This document shows positions 19,854 to 31,604 of a stretch of DNA of 64,000 nucleotides, piece after piece. Source of the stretch: Siphonodentalium dalli (taxonomy: Eukaryota; Mollusca; Scaphopoda; Gadilida; Siphonodentaliidae). The DNA is taken from the NCBI GenBank assembly GCA_032622095.1, contig CP136066.1, positions 231,326,961 through 231,390,960 of the forward strand, written 5' to 3'. Under the pieces are notes generated by a model. That model saw only the letters and a list, made by a program, of their open reading frames with translations. It did no database searches and was not told where the DNA came from. The position numbers and the translations under genes are program-made. Position 1 is the first letter of the stretch, and every line of letters starts with the position of its first letter.

Positions 19854-20485
19854 AGTGATGTGAAACACTGAGAATAATCTTGCTCAAAGTAGTTATTTTT
19901 TATGAATAATAATCCAAATTGACAACACACAACATCAGTCTTATATATTAATTGAATGCAATGACTCTTGATGGCATAATCATTTGTGTTAGTTTATCAT
20001 CGATAGTTTCGTCCCGAATCGAGATGTAAATATTAAACATTTGTATGTATTTCCGATGACATTTTCTATGGAGTGGCATGGTCGATTTCTTTGAAAATTT
20101 CGGCAATGTTAGTAGAATGATACATTCCCCATGTTGGCGTAGCACCTGAGTACTAACATCAATTTCACGCATCCGAACAAGTTCATAATATGTCTTTAAA
20201 ATTCTTCATTGTAACTTTAGAAATGTTAAGTCTTCCATTCATACAGTCTATTATATTATTATATGATCATAAGTTTCTTTCCCAATTCCTATGTTAAAAC
20301 ATAATGACAAAATCGAGATATCTAATGATGTTCACCTCATTAATCTAACAAGAGGTTAATATTAGTTCTGAGTGACGTCAGATACTTCAGGGGTTAACAT
20401 AACTTATTATCAGACCTGAAAGTAGATAGCATTTTCCCAGCGACGTTCAACGTCACAACGTCTTGTCCAATCAAAGCGCGTTTCA
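19854..20485. other. AT-rich intergenic stretch without recognised features
   Basis: A 74-codon minus-strand frame (19948-20172) has no recognisable domain. Confidence 0.4.
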
Positions 20486-20656
20486 TATAATAAAACAGTT
20501 ATCGCATTGTTTCTTGGTTGACACGAGGAATTGTCAGCCCTTGGAAGTCAATATTCACCTCGGCCTACGGCCTTGGTGAATATTGACTTCCTCGGGTTGA
20601 CAATTCCTTGTGTCAACCTCGAAACAATGCGATAACTGTATAATGTTATTATACAG
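20486..20656. mobile_element. Long palindrome, family H (AGTTATCGCATTGTTTC arms)
   Basis: The left arm AGTTATCGCATTGTTTC, GTTGACACGAGGAATTGTCA and GAAGTCAATATTCACC is mirrored on the right with few mismatches, around a CGGCCTACGGCC centre. TTATA-type bases flank both sides. A related palindrome is at 62872-63027. Confidence 0.8.
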
Positions 20657-21029
20657 TGTTGTGTACAGTATGTGTTTTTCTTGTACTAGTCCAGTGGTGA
20701 AAAGTCATTGGACAGAAGCGTAGTTTCGAGTCCATTATGAATTTTCACCACAACCTGGATGAGCAATGCATGATTGGTGGAAACTGCCAATACAAGGGTC
20801 ATTCATATACCCCCGACGTTCCATTTGCTCATATACCCCCGCAGTAAAAGAATCTCAGAAAGGTCTAAAAATATACTGGTTAAATTTTGTATGTCTGCTC
20901 CTCTCATTGTTTCATGCCCACTGTGCCTGGCACCCCATCAGATTGGGAGTCTAGCTAATGGCTGTCCTTGTGTGCAACAATGTGTGCATGTTAAACATAT
21001 ATATATATACATACAAATGTTTCTGCATA

Positions 21030-21935
21030 TGTTTGGGGAAAAATTCTATACTTATTATGTTTGTTGAATGAGTAAATTAAATTTCTGTCTTTACATACAA
21101 ATCATATATATTTCATAATGGGGAACAATTCTGTACTTATGTTTGTAGCGTGAATGAGTAAATAAAATTTCTGTCTTTCAAACATATGATTCTGCGTATG
21201 TTTGGGGGAAAATTCTATACATGTCATGCTTGTAGCGTGAATGAGTAAATCAAATTTCTGTCTTTCATACATATGATTCTGCGTATGTCTGGGGAAAAAT
21301 TCTATACATGTTATGCTTGTAGCGTGAATGAGTAAATCAAATTTCTGTCTTTCATACATATGATTCTGCGTATGTCTGGGGAAAAATTCTATACATGTCA
21401 TGCTTGTAGCGTGAATGAGTAAATCAAATTTCTGTCTTTCATACATATGATTCTGCGTATGTCTGGGGAAAAATTCTATACATGTTATGCTTGTAGCGTG
21501 AATCAAATTTCTGTCTTTCATACATATGATTCTGCATATGTTTGGGGAAAAATTCTAAACATGTTATGTTTGTAGCGTGAATGAGTAAATCAAATTTCTG
21601 TCTTTCATACATATGAATCATCGTATTCTGGGAAAAATTCTAAACATGTTATGTTTGTAGCGTGAATGAGTAAATCAAATTTCTGTCTTTAATACATATG
21701 AATCATCGTATTCTGGGAAAAATTCTATACATGTTATGTTTGTTGCGTGAATGAGTAAATCAAATTCTGTCTTTACACACATATGATATATCTTTCATAA
21801 TCAGGAAAAATTCTATAGTTGTTGTGTTTTGTAGCTTGAATGAGTGAATCAAATTTCTGTCTTTCATACATATGATTCTGCTTATGTTTGGGGAAAAATT
21901 CTATACATGTTATGTTTGTAGTGTGAATGTCTATG
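21030..21935. repeat. 86-bp tandem array, about 10 copies
   Basis: Unit contains AAATTCTATACATGTTATG, TTGTAGCGTGAATGAGTAAA and TTTCTGTCTTTCATACATAT. Copies vary by small deletions, so minus-strand frames of up to 139 codons are created; they are not a gene. Confidence 0.93.
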
Positions 21936-21939
21936 TCTA

Positions 21940-22080
21940 CCACAGCAGATGAGGCCATGCAGAATGAGGTTCACAGAGGGTGAATTTGATGATGCTAGCC
22001 CGCTATGCAGGATAAGTCACTATATTCACCCTCTGGGGACCTCATTCTGCAAATGACAGACACACTAAATTCAGACTTGC
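21940..22080. mobile_element. Family A MITE, right hairpin and terminus
   Basis: GAGGTTCACAGAGGGTGAAT hairpin, then GCAAATGACAGACACACTAA and TTCAGACTTG. Confidence 0.8.
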
Positions 22081-22261
22081 TCTGTTACTATGACTACATG
22101 TAAGAGAGGTGGAATGACAAGTTTGTTGTGTGAATGTTATTTTGATATATAAGTTAGTATTATTGTATTTTCATTATTATGGTGATAGAATATTGTTCAA
22201 TATTTATATATAATTCATAATTCATTGTTATTTTTTATCTATTTACTTACATTCATATAGG

Positions 22262-22640
22262 GTTTCTGCAGTTTCGTATAAACACCCATAAAGAGCCCCA
22301 GACAAATAGAAGCATGTACTTGAGGGTGTCGTCTGCTCCGCTGTGTGGGGGCTCTGTATGGGAGTTGATTTCAGACATGCCTCCCCCTGTATAGCAAAAA
22401 GGGTCAGGTTACTATGTATCAGATGGTTGGTTCAACCCCATAAAGCGCCCCCATTCATCCAATCATATTGATATTTGGAACGAATGTAGTGGATCAGATA
22501 TAGGAGTGATTCAAAATCTTGCCCCTAACTTTTCGTATAAACTCCCATAATGAGCCCCATACAAATAGAAGCATGTACTTGAGAGTGTCGTCTGCTCTGC
22601 TGTGTGGGGGGCTCCGTATGGGAGTAGATTTCAGATATGG
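22262..22640. repeat. Two family E hairpins in a 280-bp direct repeat
   Basis: TTTCGTATAAACACCCATAA with GGTGTCGTCTGCTCCGC (about 22270-22365) recurs as TTTCGTATAAACTCCCATAA with GTGTCGTCTGCTCTGC (about 22530-22625); each is followed by TAGGAGTGATTCAAAATC-like or TATGGGAGTGATTCAAAATC sequence. Confidence 0.75.
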
Positions 22641-23115
22641 GAGTGATTCAAAATCATGCCCCTAAATTTCCACATGGTGACAACTGATCAAATTCAAGAA
22701 AATCTAAATTTAACATGAAAATTAGATTATAATACATCATTATGACCATAAGATAGAAAATTAGATTATAATACATCATTATGACCATAAGATGGCACTC
22801 TTTCCAATATATATAGCATCATGCATTGATTGTAGGAAAAAATTTATTAAAATAGATGAAAAATCCCGCCATTGAATCTTGGCGTAAAGTCTGCTACAGA
22901 AAGATTTATACATGGGGTTCGTAAAACAGCATTATCTTAACCGATTTGACCACCTGGTAATCATTGTTTTTATTGCGGACAAAATAAAAAAACACCTCTT
23001 CACTCAAATGAAAACAACTGAGTCAACTAAAAAACGGGGACGGCCTGATTTTCATTTTGTGGGAAATTATTAGTGGTATTCATTTATAGGTTTTACATTC
23101 ATCTGTTCATTGTTA
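22641..23115. other. AT-rich intergenic stretch without recognised features
   Basis: A 39-bp direct repeat (AAAATTAGATTATAATACAT) occurs at about 22720 and 22758. Nothing else is recognised. Confidence 0.45.
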
Positions 23116-23116
23116 T

Positions 23117-23331
23117 CAAGCCTCAGTTTAAAGTGCCTGTCATTTGCAGAATGAGGTCCCCAGAAGGTGAATGTAGTGATGCTATCCCGCATAGCTTGCT
23201 AACATCACCAAAAATGAGGTTCCCCAGAGGGTGAATTTAGTGCTGCTAGCCTGCTATGCGGGATAGCATCACTAAATTCACCCTCTGGAGACCTCATTCT
23301 GCAAATGACAAGCACATTAAACTGAGACTTG
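23117..23331. mobile_element. Family A MITE, compact form
   Basis: CAAGCCTCAGTTTAAAGTG to AACTGAGACTTG, with left and right hairpins nearly fused and the middle hairpin missing. Confidence 0.8.
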
Positions 23332-23460
23332 ATTCTAACTTATATAAATGTACCATCCATGGTTTCAAGTCTGTCAGAGAAATTTAATTAAATTAATAGT
23401 GGTTTTCAATTATAAGTATATTCATCTATTCATTTTTATTGAGGTATAATGATATTTTCA

Positions 23461-23610
23461 GAGCGTCATAAAATTATGTGTTCATCTCTTGCCTGAGTTT
23501 AGTGCGGGATAGCGTCATTAAAATCACCCCTTTGGGGACCTCATTATACTAATGACAGACACACTAAACTCAGGCTTGAGAGTATCATAAAATTATGTGT
23601 TCATCTCTTC
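23461..23610. mobile_element. Deleted family A MITE between ~30-bp direct repeats
   Basis: CATAAAATTATGTGTTCATC occurs immediately before (23467) and after (23586) a short family A remnant (TGCCTGAGTTTAGTG to AACTCAGGCTTG). The duplicated flank is about 30 bp. Confidence 0.7.
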
Positions 23611-23789
23611 ATTATTTTTTAAGCATAATTCTATTTTCTTATCATTGGTATTAAACAAATGTTAACATTTCGTGTCGTCTGTTGATATTTAGTTCCACTC
23701 TTGTGTGAAATCGAGGCTCTTTGCCCATAAAAGGGTACTAGTATACTAGTTCTGCAAATAACTAGTATGTTGTCATCATTATATCCCCA

Positions 23790-24330
23790 CTCTCGAAGAG
23801 AATGGGGGGCATACTGGATTGACCTCGTCCATCCATCCGTCCATCCCTCCATTTTTATGTCCGTCCATCTGGGCAGATATCTCAAACACCAGTTATTAGA
23901 TCTGAATGAAATTGGTAGTTCAATAATTTTTTCAGGATTTTCTGTTCTAGAGTTATTCATCTTTGTGTATCTGGAAATGTTGGGGGTTTTTTTCCGTCCG
24001 AGCTGATAACTCCATCACCAGTTGACGAATCTCAATGAAATTTGGTATGGATGTTCACTACTATGAGGGCAATCAAATGAGTGTTCAATCGTTTTATAGA
24101 GTGTTCAATCATTTTATTGAGTGTTCAATTGTTTTTTCCGGTTTTCCATTCTAGAATTATTCATCTTTGTATTCACTATTATGATAGCAATCAATTGATT
24201 ATTCAATCCTTTTGTTAATGCTTTATATTCTACAGTTATTTGTCTTTGTTTATATGAAAATGTTGGGGTTTTTTTTCCCGTCAGATATCTAAGATACTTT
24301 GTGCAATCTCTTGTTCTGAATGGAGCTCTC
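23790..24330. repeat. Diverged tandem repeat with TTCTAGAGTTATTCATCTTTG
   Basis: Two to three units, each with a GTCCGTC...GATATCTC start, an ATGAAATT(T)GGTA middle and TTTTC(T/C)(G/A)TTCTAGAG. A further piece lies at 3765-3810. Class unknown. Confidence 0.65.
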
Positions 24331-24434
24331 CTCAGCTGTCAATCAAATAATTATTAGCAGATATTTTCTACCAATCAGAGACTGAGCCGATCGCTTGCTT
24401 CATTGCGAATTCTTTGTTCACCGTAATTTGGTAT

Positions 24435-24985
24435 CCAGACATTCCACACCCAGACATTTACCCACCCAGACATTTACCTGCCCAGACAAACATTTACCCA
24501 CCCAGATATTTACCCATCCAGACATTTACCCACCCAGACAATTACCCGCCCAGACATTTACCCACCCAGACATTTACCCACTCAAGACATTTACCCACCC
24601 AGACATTTACCCACCCAGACATTTACCCACCCAGACATTCCACACCTGGACATTTACCCACCCAGACATTCCACACCTGGACATTTACCCACCCAGACAT
24701 TCCACACCCGGACATTTACCCACCCAGATATTTTCCCACCCAGACATTTCCTCACTTGGACATTTACCCACCCAGACATTTACCCACCAGGACATTTACC
24801 CACCCAGACAATTACCCGCCCAGACATTTACCCACCTAGACATTTACCTGCTCAGACATTTATCCACCCTGACATTTACCCACCCTGACATTCCACACCC
24901 GGACATTTACCCACCCAGACATTCCACACCCGGACATTTACACAGACATTTCCTTGGACATTTACCCAGGGAATATTTCCCCACC
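24435..24985. repeat. 16-bp minisatellite (ACCCACCCAGACATTT), about 34 copies
   Basis: Irregular copies include a longer variant ACCCAGACATTCCACACC. The plus strand is free of stops for 238 codons (HPDIYPPRHLP-type repeats), which reflects the array and not selection. Confidence 0.95.
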
Positions 24986-25374
24986 CCACTCATAAGAACC
25001 CAAACCTTTATCGCGAACATCAAGGAATGTTTTGACAGGACAGTGAAAAGGCAACTCAAGCGATCATTGCATATTGAAATATATGTCATACAGAAGCAGT
25101 GTCAATTATAAAAACAAATAATTATTACATCATTATCCAGCATGAATCAAAAAAATAAAGATGGTTCATTGTAAATCAATGTTAAAAAACAAGATAATCG
25201 AGAACAGATGATAAAAACCAAATTTTATCAAAATAAATTTGCCTCCCTTAAAGTCGCTGTCGCGAAGTTCATATTTTACTCATTTTCACGTTTATTAGAC
25301 CCGCGGAGTCGCTCTGATAGCGAAATCAATCGGCCGAAATTTCATGATGGGAGCTGTGCTGGTGCAGCATTAAA
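24986..25374. other. Intergenic stretch without recognised features
   Basis: No exon borders or element ends are seen. GGAGCTGTGCTGGTGCAGCA at the right edge begins the next hairpin array. Confidence 0.4.
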
Positions 25375-25875
25375 GAACCTATGCCAATACATTCTCTTAT
25401 ATATGCGAGTCTCCCATTGGGAGCCTTGCATACATAAGACATTGCACTGGCTTGCAAGGTCAAGCTAAATATTATTAGGCCTATGGGAGACTCGCATATA
25501 TAAGAGAATGCACTGGCATACAAGGTCAATGTAAACATTGTTAGGCCAATGTATTCTCATATATGCAAGGCTTCCTATGGGAGACTCGCATATAAAAGAG
25601 AATGCACTGGCTTACAAGGTCAATGTAAATAACGTTAACGAAATGTATTCTCTTATATATGCAAGGCTCCATATGGGAGACTCTCATATAAAAGAGAATG
25701 CATTGGCTTACAAGGTAAATATTAATATTGTTTGGCCAATGTATTCTCTTATTTGTGCAAGAGTCCCTATTTTTTATATTTTTTTCATTTTGTTTTCTTA
25801 CATTCTTTAACAATTATAAAAAATGATATAAAATTTGTTTGGCAAATGCATTTTCTTATATATGTGAGGCGACCT
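25350..25875. repeat. Tandem array of hairpin-core units, about 97-bp period
   Basis: Five or so consecutive units, each holding CATTCTCTTATATATGC, a GG(C/A)GACTCGCATATA complement and AAGGTCAATGTAAA spacers. Unlike isolated family C copies, this is a head-to-tail expansion of the hairpin core. Confidence 0.85.
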
Positions 25876-26119
25876 ATAGATAGATAGGTAGGTAGGTAGT
25901 ACAGTTACATATCATTATCAATACATATATATCATGAGAAGAAAAATGAGAATTGGGGATGAACGCGACCTGATAGTTCACAAGGAAAGCATATCCGTGC
26001 ATGAGAGTTATTGGGGATAGTGCAAAAGGTTTTCAAATGAATGATAACTTAATTCTATTGCGGTCCCCACGAAAAATCTCAACCATATTAATTAAAACAA
26101 AGTTAATTTGCAGCAATAG

Positions 26120-26272
26120 ATACATTCTAGAAGATGAGGCCTATGCAGAATGAGTTCACCAGAGAGTGAATTTAGTGATGCTAGCCCACTGTGTCAGGAT
26201 AGCATCAATAAATTAACCCGCTGGGGACCTCATTCTGCAAATGACAGACACACTATATCCAGGCTTGATAAT
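26120..26272. mobile_element. Family A MITE, right half
   Basis: AGAAGATGAGGCCTATGCAG, a GAGTTCACCAGAGAGTGAAT hairpin and the terminus CACTATATCCAGGCTTG. Confidence 0.8.
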
Positions 26273-26287
26273 AATCTGGAAGCAACT

Positions 26288-26428
26288 AAAACTCGTGCGT
26301 GATTACTGGTAAACACAATAATTAATATACCGCTTCTGTTTGATACCGTCTACAACGCGCGTCCCCCTTAATACGGTCAACAACTCATGCGTGATTACTA
26401 GTAAACACAATTATTAATATACCATTAC
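26288..26428. repeat. 95-bp direct repeat pair
   Basis: CGTGCGTGATTACTGGTAAA (about 26292) recurs as CATGCGTGATTACTAGTAAA (about 26387), each followed by AATTAATATACC. Confidence 0.7.
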
Positions 26429-26974
26429 TTCATCTTTTCTCAATTCATTTTAATACCTTACTGTTTAATGGTTTCAAAATGACTCCATGTCATACACTAA
26501 GCCAGTCATTGCTCGTTTATGTTAATAAGGCATTATGTTAATAAGGCATTGACTGGCAACCTGCACACTTAGTTCCTCGAACAATCAGTTCCCTGTACTA
26601 AATATGTCGACCTCACATTGAGTGCACGCTTTTACATAATATAACTCCATCATTGTTATCTTATAAAATGTGATTTTTTTTCTCAATAACCAAGTTTCGT
26701 CAATTACTATCTTTGTCACCTGAAAAATTTACGAAGGACTCAATGGAGAAACTATTGTAATCAACATGCAGGGATGCTTCGACCGGGTGATGGGTGTCTA
26801 GCCCCCCCCCCCCCCCCCCCACTTTGGTCAAAATGTTCAACAGTTGGAAATTTAATACTAATCTTGACACAACATTAATTGGAAACACATCACACCTCAA
26901 ATAGGTTAATTGTTCTTCTCGTGGTTCTGCCTAATAGTCATACGGTACATGTACGTTTATTTTTTCTTATGAAA
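26429..26974. other. Intergenic stretch with a 20-C run
   Basis: A cytosine homopolymer lies at about 26802-26820 and a duplicated TTATGTTAATAAGGCATT at 26518-26550. Homopolymers of this length are often mis-sized in assemblies. No gene. Confidence 0.6.
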
Positions 26975-27029
26975 TTCGCACCTGTACAATCCTTATTTGG
27001 CGCCATGTCCAATATGATTCGCACCTGTA
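26975..27029. repeat. 46-bp tandem repeat, left part, target of the 27030 element
   Basis: GCACCTGTACAATCCTTATT and CCAATATGATTCGCACCTGT. The array continues at 32435-32520, so the transposon at 27030 split it. Confidence 0.85.
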
Positions 27030-27837
27030 GGGTAATGTGGGGCACAATGCGGGTATAATGCGACAGACGGTCGTTATCAGGCCATGCGATTTTTCACATG
27101 CGAAATGCCGGAGTAGGGGGTGTGACTAATTACCGCCCGGGACCGCCCGGGCGCTCCCACGGGCCCGTGGACACTATATCTCGACGTTATAACGTAGCGA
27201 CATACCACCTGAGGGCAACATAGAAATTTTTACTTGCTCGCTCGTCTCCGGCCGGTGATATTAACCCCACAAATGCCGATATTGGCTAAGAGAGCCCGGG
27301 TGATTACGGGTGTCTTCGTGTGTTTCAGACAGTATATTTTGGTGATGCGTGGTAGTGCAATACACCTGAGTGTGAATTCCATATATTGACTCGTTGACGC
27401 ATCCACGGCCGATGTTAATAACCCCTCAAAATCCCGTAAAATACTTTTTTTAAAAGAGAGCCCGGGACCGCGCGGAACCGCCCGGGCGCCCCCTTGGACC
27501 CATGGACACTATATCTCGACGTTATAACGTAGCGACATGCCCCACAAGGTCAACATAGAAAATGTTACTCGCTCGCTCGACTCCGGTCGGTGTTATTAAC
27601 CCCTCAAAATCCATAAAATACTGTATAAACAAAAAGAGCACGGGACAGCCCTGGCGGCCCCATGCACGTGGTAGTAGGAGGGCGCGAAGCGCCCAGGATG
27701 GTCGAAAAGATCGAGATATCTTCTCCTTCACCCTCAATTTGATGTTTTGGTGTTGTCTTGCATGACAAAAGCCCACCAAAAGTCTCACCATGTCTGACCG
27801 TGGCAAATTATTATTGATTGGGTTGGGCCCACGAGCT

Positions 27838-27953
27838 TTAATAAGGGGTGGAGGGTGCCCAGGGAGTCCCTGACGAGGTTGATATCGTTGATGATGCTAC
27901 TGAGCGAGCCAGGAGTGGTGCGCTGAAATGGAGAACGGGGCCCCCGATGTTAG

Positions 27954-27955
<2 letters not shown>
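27838..27955. other. Interior of foldback element, unassigned open segment
   Basis: On the minus strand one frame reads LSSIINDINLVRDSLGTL and HPLLKLVG, which resembles a short helical segment. It could be a remnant of a retroelement ORF1 or of the element's own protein. A TATATA tract (27958-27984) follows. Confidence 0.2.
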
Positions 27956-27990
<35 letters not shown>

Positions 27991-28569
27991 AAACTCATGT
28001 GTACAAAAGCAAGCAGTTTTTTTGGTGTCAGGAAAACAAGGGGAGGGCGGGCGCGACACCCGCATATGAAAGAGAGAGCCCGACATGTAATGGTATGTTG
28101 TTACGTAATTATGACCCACCCTACCTCCCCATACCGTAGCACGGGCATAGGTGAAAACATATTTTGACAATTTCATATACAGTGTTAATTAAGGATTTTA
28201 TTAGCTGAAATAAATCTGAACAGCGATGACTATTGTATTGCACTGAAAGAGATTTTAATTCCAATTGCATGTTTGAACACTGCTGAGATTGGTGAGTTAC
28301 CCGGAAATGTTGATGCATTTTTCTATCCCATCCTTCCCCATATCGTGCACGGGCGTAGGTGAAAGCATATTCTTAACAATCATATACAGTGTTTATTCAG
28401 ATTTTTATTCGCTGAAGTAATTTTGAACGATAATGAACAGGACATGATATACACCTATATATATATAATTTTTGTACAGTGAACATATTTTTTTTGGTTT
28501 ATATGATTTTTTTTTGTTATTTTATTTGTATTATGTAAAATTATGAATGTACAAATTGATAATTACAAT

Positions 28570-29230
28570 GTATTCTTGAAGGGCCGTTCCTGGCCTCCCG
28601 AAGAAAAACGCAGAGCAGCAAGCGAGCCGAACATATGTAGGTATATGTCCGGCCTTAACTCGATGAGAGCTTTGATGACCACTTATGGGTCTGAAGTTTC
28701 CTTGCACCCCACCCCAAGCTAAGTGCTGGGTCGGTTTTTATGCCGGGTCCCGCTCGATAGGTGTTGTCGGGTGAGTGGAATGTGTTAGACACGAGCGCTA
28801 GTTTCTGTAAATGTTACAAGAATGGCAGTTAGTTAGTTGGTTTAGAGGAGATAATTGTTCGATGGCTTATACTACGGTCACCAAAAGGGTATCTACACCG
28901 CCCGAGGACATTCATCAGCGCCCAAGGAGCCATCTAGGGCCTGAGCCCGCTAACCTATGTTTTAATTTTGGTGTTAGTCAATTTGTAATAATAACTATTT
29001 ATTTATTTATTTATTTATTTTTTATTATAGGAGATAATTACTCAATGGCTTATACTATGGCCACGACATGCGTATTTACGCCGCCCAAGGACATTCATCA
29101 GCGCCCGAGGAGCCATATAGGGCGTGAGCCCGCTAACCTAGGTTTTATTATTGATGTTGGTAATGATGTCAATTGTTGATATATCAAATTGTTTCCTCGT
29201 CGTTTGCTGGGGGTTGTCTAAGCTCACAGA
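28570..29230 (-). mobile_element. Probable 3' UTR of the LINE fragment with an internal ~180-bp duplication
   Basis: It lies directly downstream (minus strand) of the reverse-transcriptase stop. Two direct copies about 182 bp apart share GAGATAATT, ATGGCTTATACTA, GGACATTCATCAGCGCCC and GAGCCCGCTAACCTA (about 28846-28960 and 29028-29145). The 3' boundary is not clear; a T-rich tract around 28480-28530 could be the tail. Confidence 0.5.
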
Positions 29231-29899
29231 TTAACGTTTAGTGAGGATTGTCTTCCTGATGCCAAGTTCATTCATTAGGATCGTGCCATTTAATCTATTC
29301 AATGTTTCTTCAGCTAGATAGTTTAGTCTATCCTGTATGAGGGGGACGTCTGCCGTTAGATGGAGTATCGTTATAGGGGTTCTATATGGCGCTTGAAGTG
29401 ACGTTCTGATGGCCATATTTTGTGCGACTTGTAATTTATTAAGCAGGGTAGGTTTACAAGATGCTGTGATAATTGCCCCATATTCCATGACTGGTCTGAT
29501 GAATTGTTTGTATACTTTGATTAAAGTGGATTGATTGACCCCCCACCCAGTGCCCCGAAGTCTAGTTAAAAGGGAGGTTCTTTGTCTAGCTTTGGTGGAG
29601 ATATTGGTTAGGTGCTTTTTAAATTTAAGGCGTGAGTCTAGAGTGAATCCAAGGAAAGTGGCTTCGTTAGATTGCTTGATGGCTGTGTCAAAAAGAGAGA
29701 GTTCGGGTTTGGAGTAATTGCGTTTGTTCCCAAATACGATTAGTTGAGTTTTCAGTGGATTTAATTTGATTCTCCATTTGGAACACCATTTTTCTAGTCT
29801 ATGGAGCTGGTTCTGAAGTCTAAGTTCTATATATTTTACTGATTTGCCCGACGTCCACAGTCCAAGGTCGTCAGCAAATTGAGATATTTGGACATGATG
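29231..29899 (-). CDS. Non-LTR retrotransposon reverse transcriptase, 5'-truncated C-terminal part
   Basis: An uninterrupted 222-codon frame on the minus strand ends at TAA (29231-29233). It opens within HHVQISQFADDLGLW, whose FADD is the catalytic motif of LINE reverse transcriptases. It then shows KWRIKLNPLKTQLIVFG, a FLGFTLDSRLKFKKHL segment, FIRPVMEYGAIITAS and LNKLQVAQNMAIR, the order typical of the palm/thumb and connection of jockey/CR1-like ORF2 proteins. The absence of internal stops suggests recent insertion. The 5' end stops at the foldback module GGGCCCGTGGACACTATAT, as expected from 5' truncation. It would act in target-primed reverse transcription but cannot work alone. Confidence 0.88.
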   Translation of the reverse strand, partial: HHVQISQFADDLGLWTSGKSVKYIELRLQNQLHRLEKWCSKWRIKLNPLKTQLIVFGNKRNYSKPELSLFDTAIKQSNEATFLGFTLDSRLKFKKHLTNISTKARQRTSLLTRLRGTGWGVNQSTLIKVYKQFIRPVMEYGAIITASCKPTLLNKLQVAQNMAIRTSLQAPYRTPITILHLTADVPLIQDRLNYLAEETLNRLNGTILMNELGIRKTILTKR

Positions 29900-31604
29900 G
29901 GCCCGTGGACACTATATTTCGACGTTATAACGTAGCGACATACCACATAATCTACCCCACAACGTAATATCGTGTGATTGGTCGGTAAGCAAATTAAGTA
30001 TACGGGTTTCCAGTATCACAAATACTCTCTTCGTTATCTTGATCGTTATTGTCTATAGCACCAAGAAGATTTTGGGATTACGACCATTTTCGATTGCAAT
30101 AAAAACACGGAAACCTCATCGCAAATCTCCACTGTTGTCACGAGATTCCCTGTTGGTCTTCCTCAAGTGTTATGAAAACACAGTTTCGGTTTAAATCCAC
30201 CAATATGTCTTCTGATTATTGTGAAGTGGTCAATGTATACAATATAACAATTACGATACCGTTTTATTGCTAATTGATATCAACACTTTCTCCCATCTGC
30301 CGCGGCTCTCTTCAGACAAGCAGTTGCTGTCGAAATCAACATAATTACACCCGCTCGTGTCAAAATATAAAAATTATAGGTGTAAAGTTATTAATTTTTA
30401 CTGGAAACTTTCAACAAAATTGCGATATTTACGATCAGAGACGAATATTTATGATGATACGGAATTTTGCGGAATTTTTTGTGGGTTAATAACATCGGCC
30501 GTGGAAACGTCAGCGAGTCAATATTTGGAAGTCACTATCAGGTGGTATTGCACTAACATGCATCACCAAAATATACTGTCCGAAATCACAAGAAGACACC
30601 GATCTCCCCGTGACTGTTAGCAAAATATCGACATTTGCGGGGTTAATAACACCGATCGGAGTCGAACGAACGAATAAAATTTTCTAGGTTGACCTCTTGG
30701 GGTATATCGCTACGTTATGACGTCGAGATATAGTGTCCATGGGCCCATGGGGGCACCCGGGCGGTCCCAGTTTCTTTTTGTTTATATAGTATTTTACCGG
30801 AATTTGAGGGGTTAATAACACCGGCCGGAGAGGAGCGAACGAGTAAACTTTACTAGGTTGAGTTCGTGTGTTATGTCACTACGTTATAACGTCGATATAT
30901 AGTGTCCACCGTCCACGGGCCCATGGGGCGCCCGGGCGGTCCCAGGCTTTTTTGTTTATATAGTATTTTACCGAATTTTGAGGGGTTAATAACATCGGCC
31001 GTGGATGCGTCAACGAGTAAATATATGGAATTCACACTCATGTGTATTGCATTACCACGCATCACCAAAATATACTGTCTGAAAACACACGAAGACAACC
31101 GTAATCACCCGGGCTCTCTTATTCAATATCGGCATTTGTGGGGTTCATATCACCGGCCGGAGACGAGCGAACGACTCAAATTTTCTAGGTTGACCTTGTG
31201 GGGTATGTCGCTACGTTATAACGTCGAAATATAGTGTACATGGGGCCGCCCGGGCGGTCCAGGGCTCTTTTTTTAATATAGTATTTTACCGAATTTTGAG
31301 GGGTTAATAACATCGGCCGTGGATGCGTCAACGAGTCAATATATGGAATTCACACTCAGGTGTATTGCACTACCACGTATCACCAAAATATACTGTCTGA
31401 AACCCACGAAGACACCCGTAATCACCCGGGCTCTCTTAGCCAATATCGGCATTTGTGGGGTTAATATCACCGGCCGGAGACGAGCGAGCGAGTAAACATT
31501 TATATGCCCTCAGGTGGTATGTCGCTACGTTATAACGTCGATATATAGTGTCCACGGGCCCGTGGGAGCGCACGGGCGGTCCCCGGGCGGTAATTAGTCA
31601 CACC

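Larger units (their letters stand above)
27119..31604. mobile_element. Foldback-type element with ~0.5 and ~1.1 kb arms of GC-rich subrepeats
   Basis: Left end GGTGTGACTAATTACCGCCC, right end GGGCGGTAATTAGTCACACC, exact inverses over 20 bases. The arms (27119-27610 and 30484-31604) are ~330-bp subrepeats, each with GTGTCCACGGGCCC, TCGCTACGTTATAACGTCG, GGGTTAATA(A/T)CA(C/T)CGGCCG and ATCACCAAAATATACTGTC. The right arm has three or more subrepeats and the left about one and a half. The arms are more GC-rich than their surroundings. Arms of tandem subrepeats define foldback elements; the class is uncertain. Confidence 0.8.

Noticed and set aside
21102-21958. Minus-strand repetitive frames of 60-139 codons
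   Set aside because: Artefacts of the 86-bp array.
24395-25111. 238-codon open frame rich in HPDIYPPRHLP-like repeats
   Set aside because: It comes wholly from the 16-bp minisatellite; a second frame across the same array is equally open.
26801-26821. Poly-C run, with poly-G near 38479 and poly-C near 34879
   Set aside because: Homopolymers, possibly mis-sized by sequencing; no structural claim made beyond noting them.
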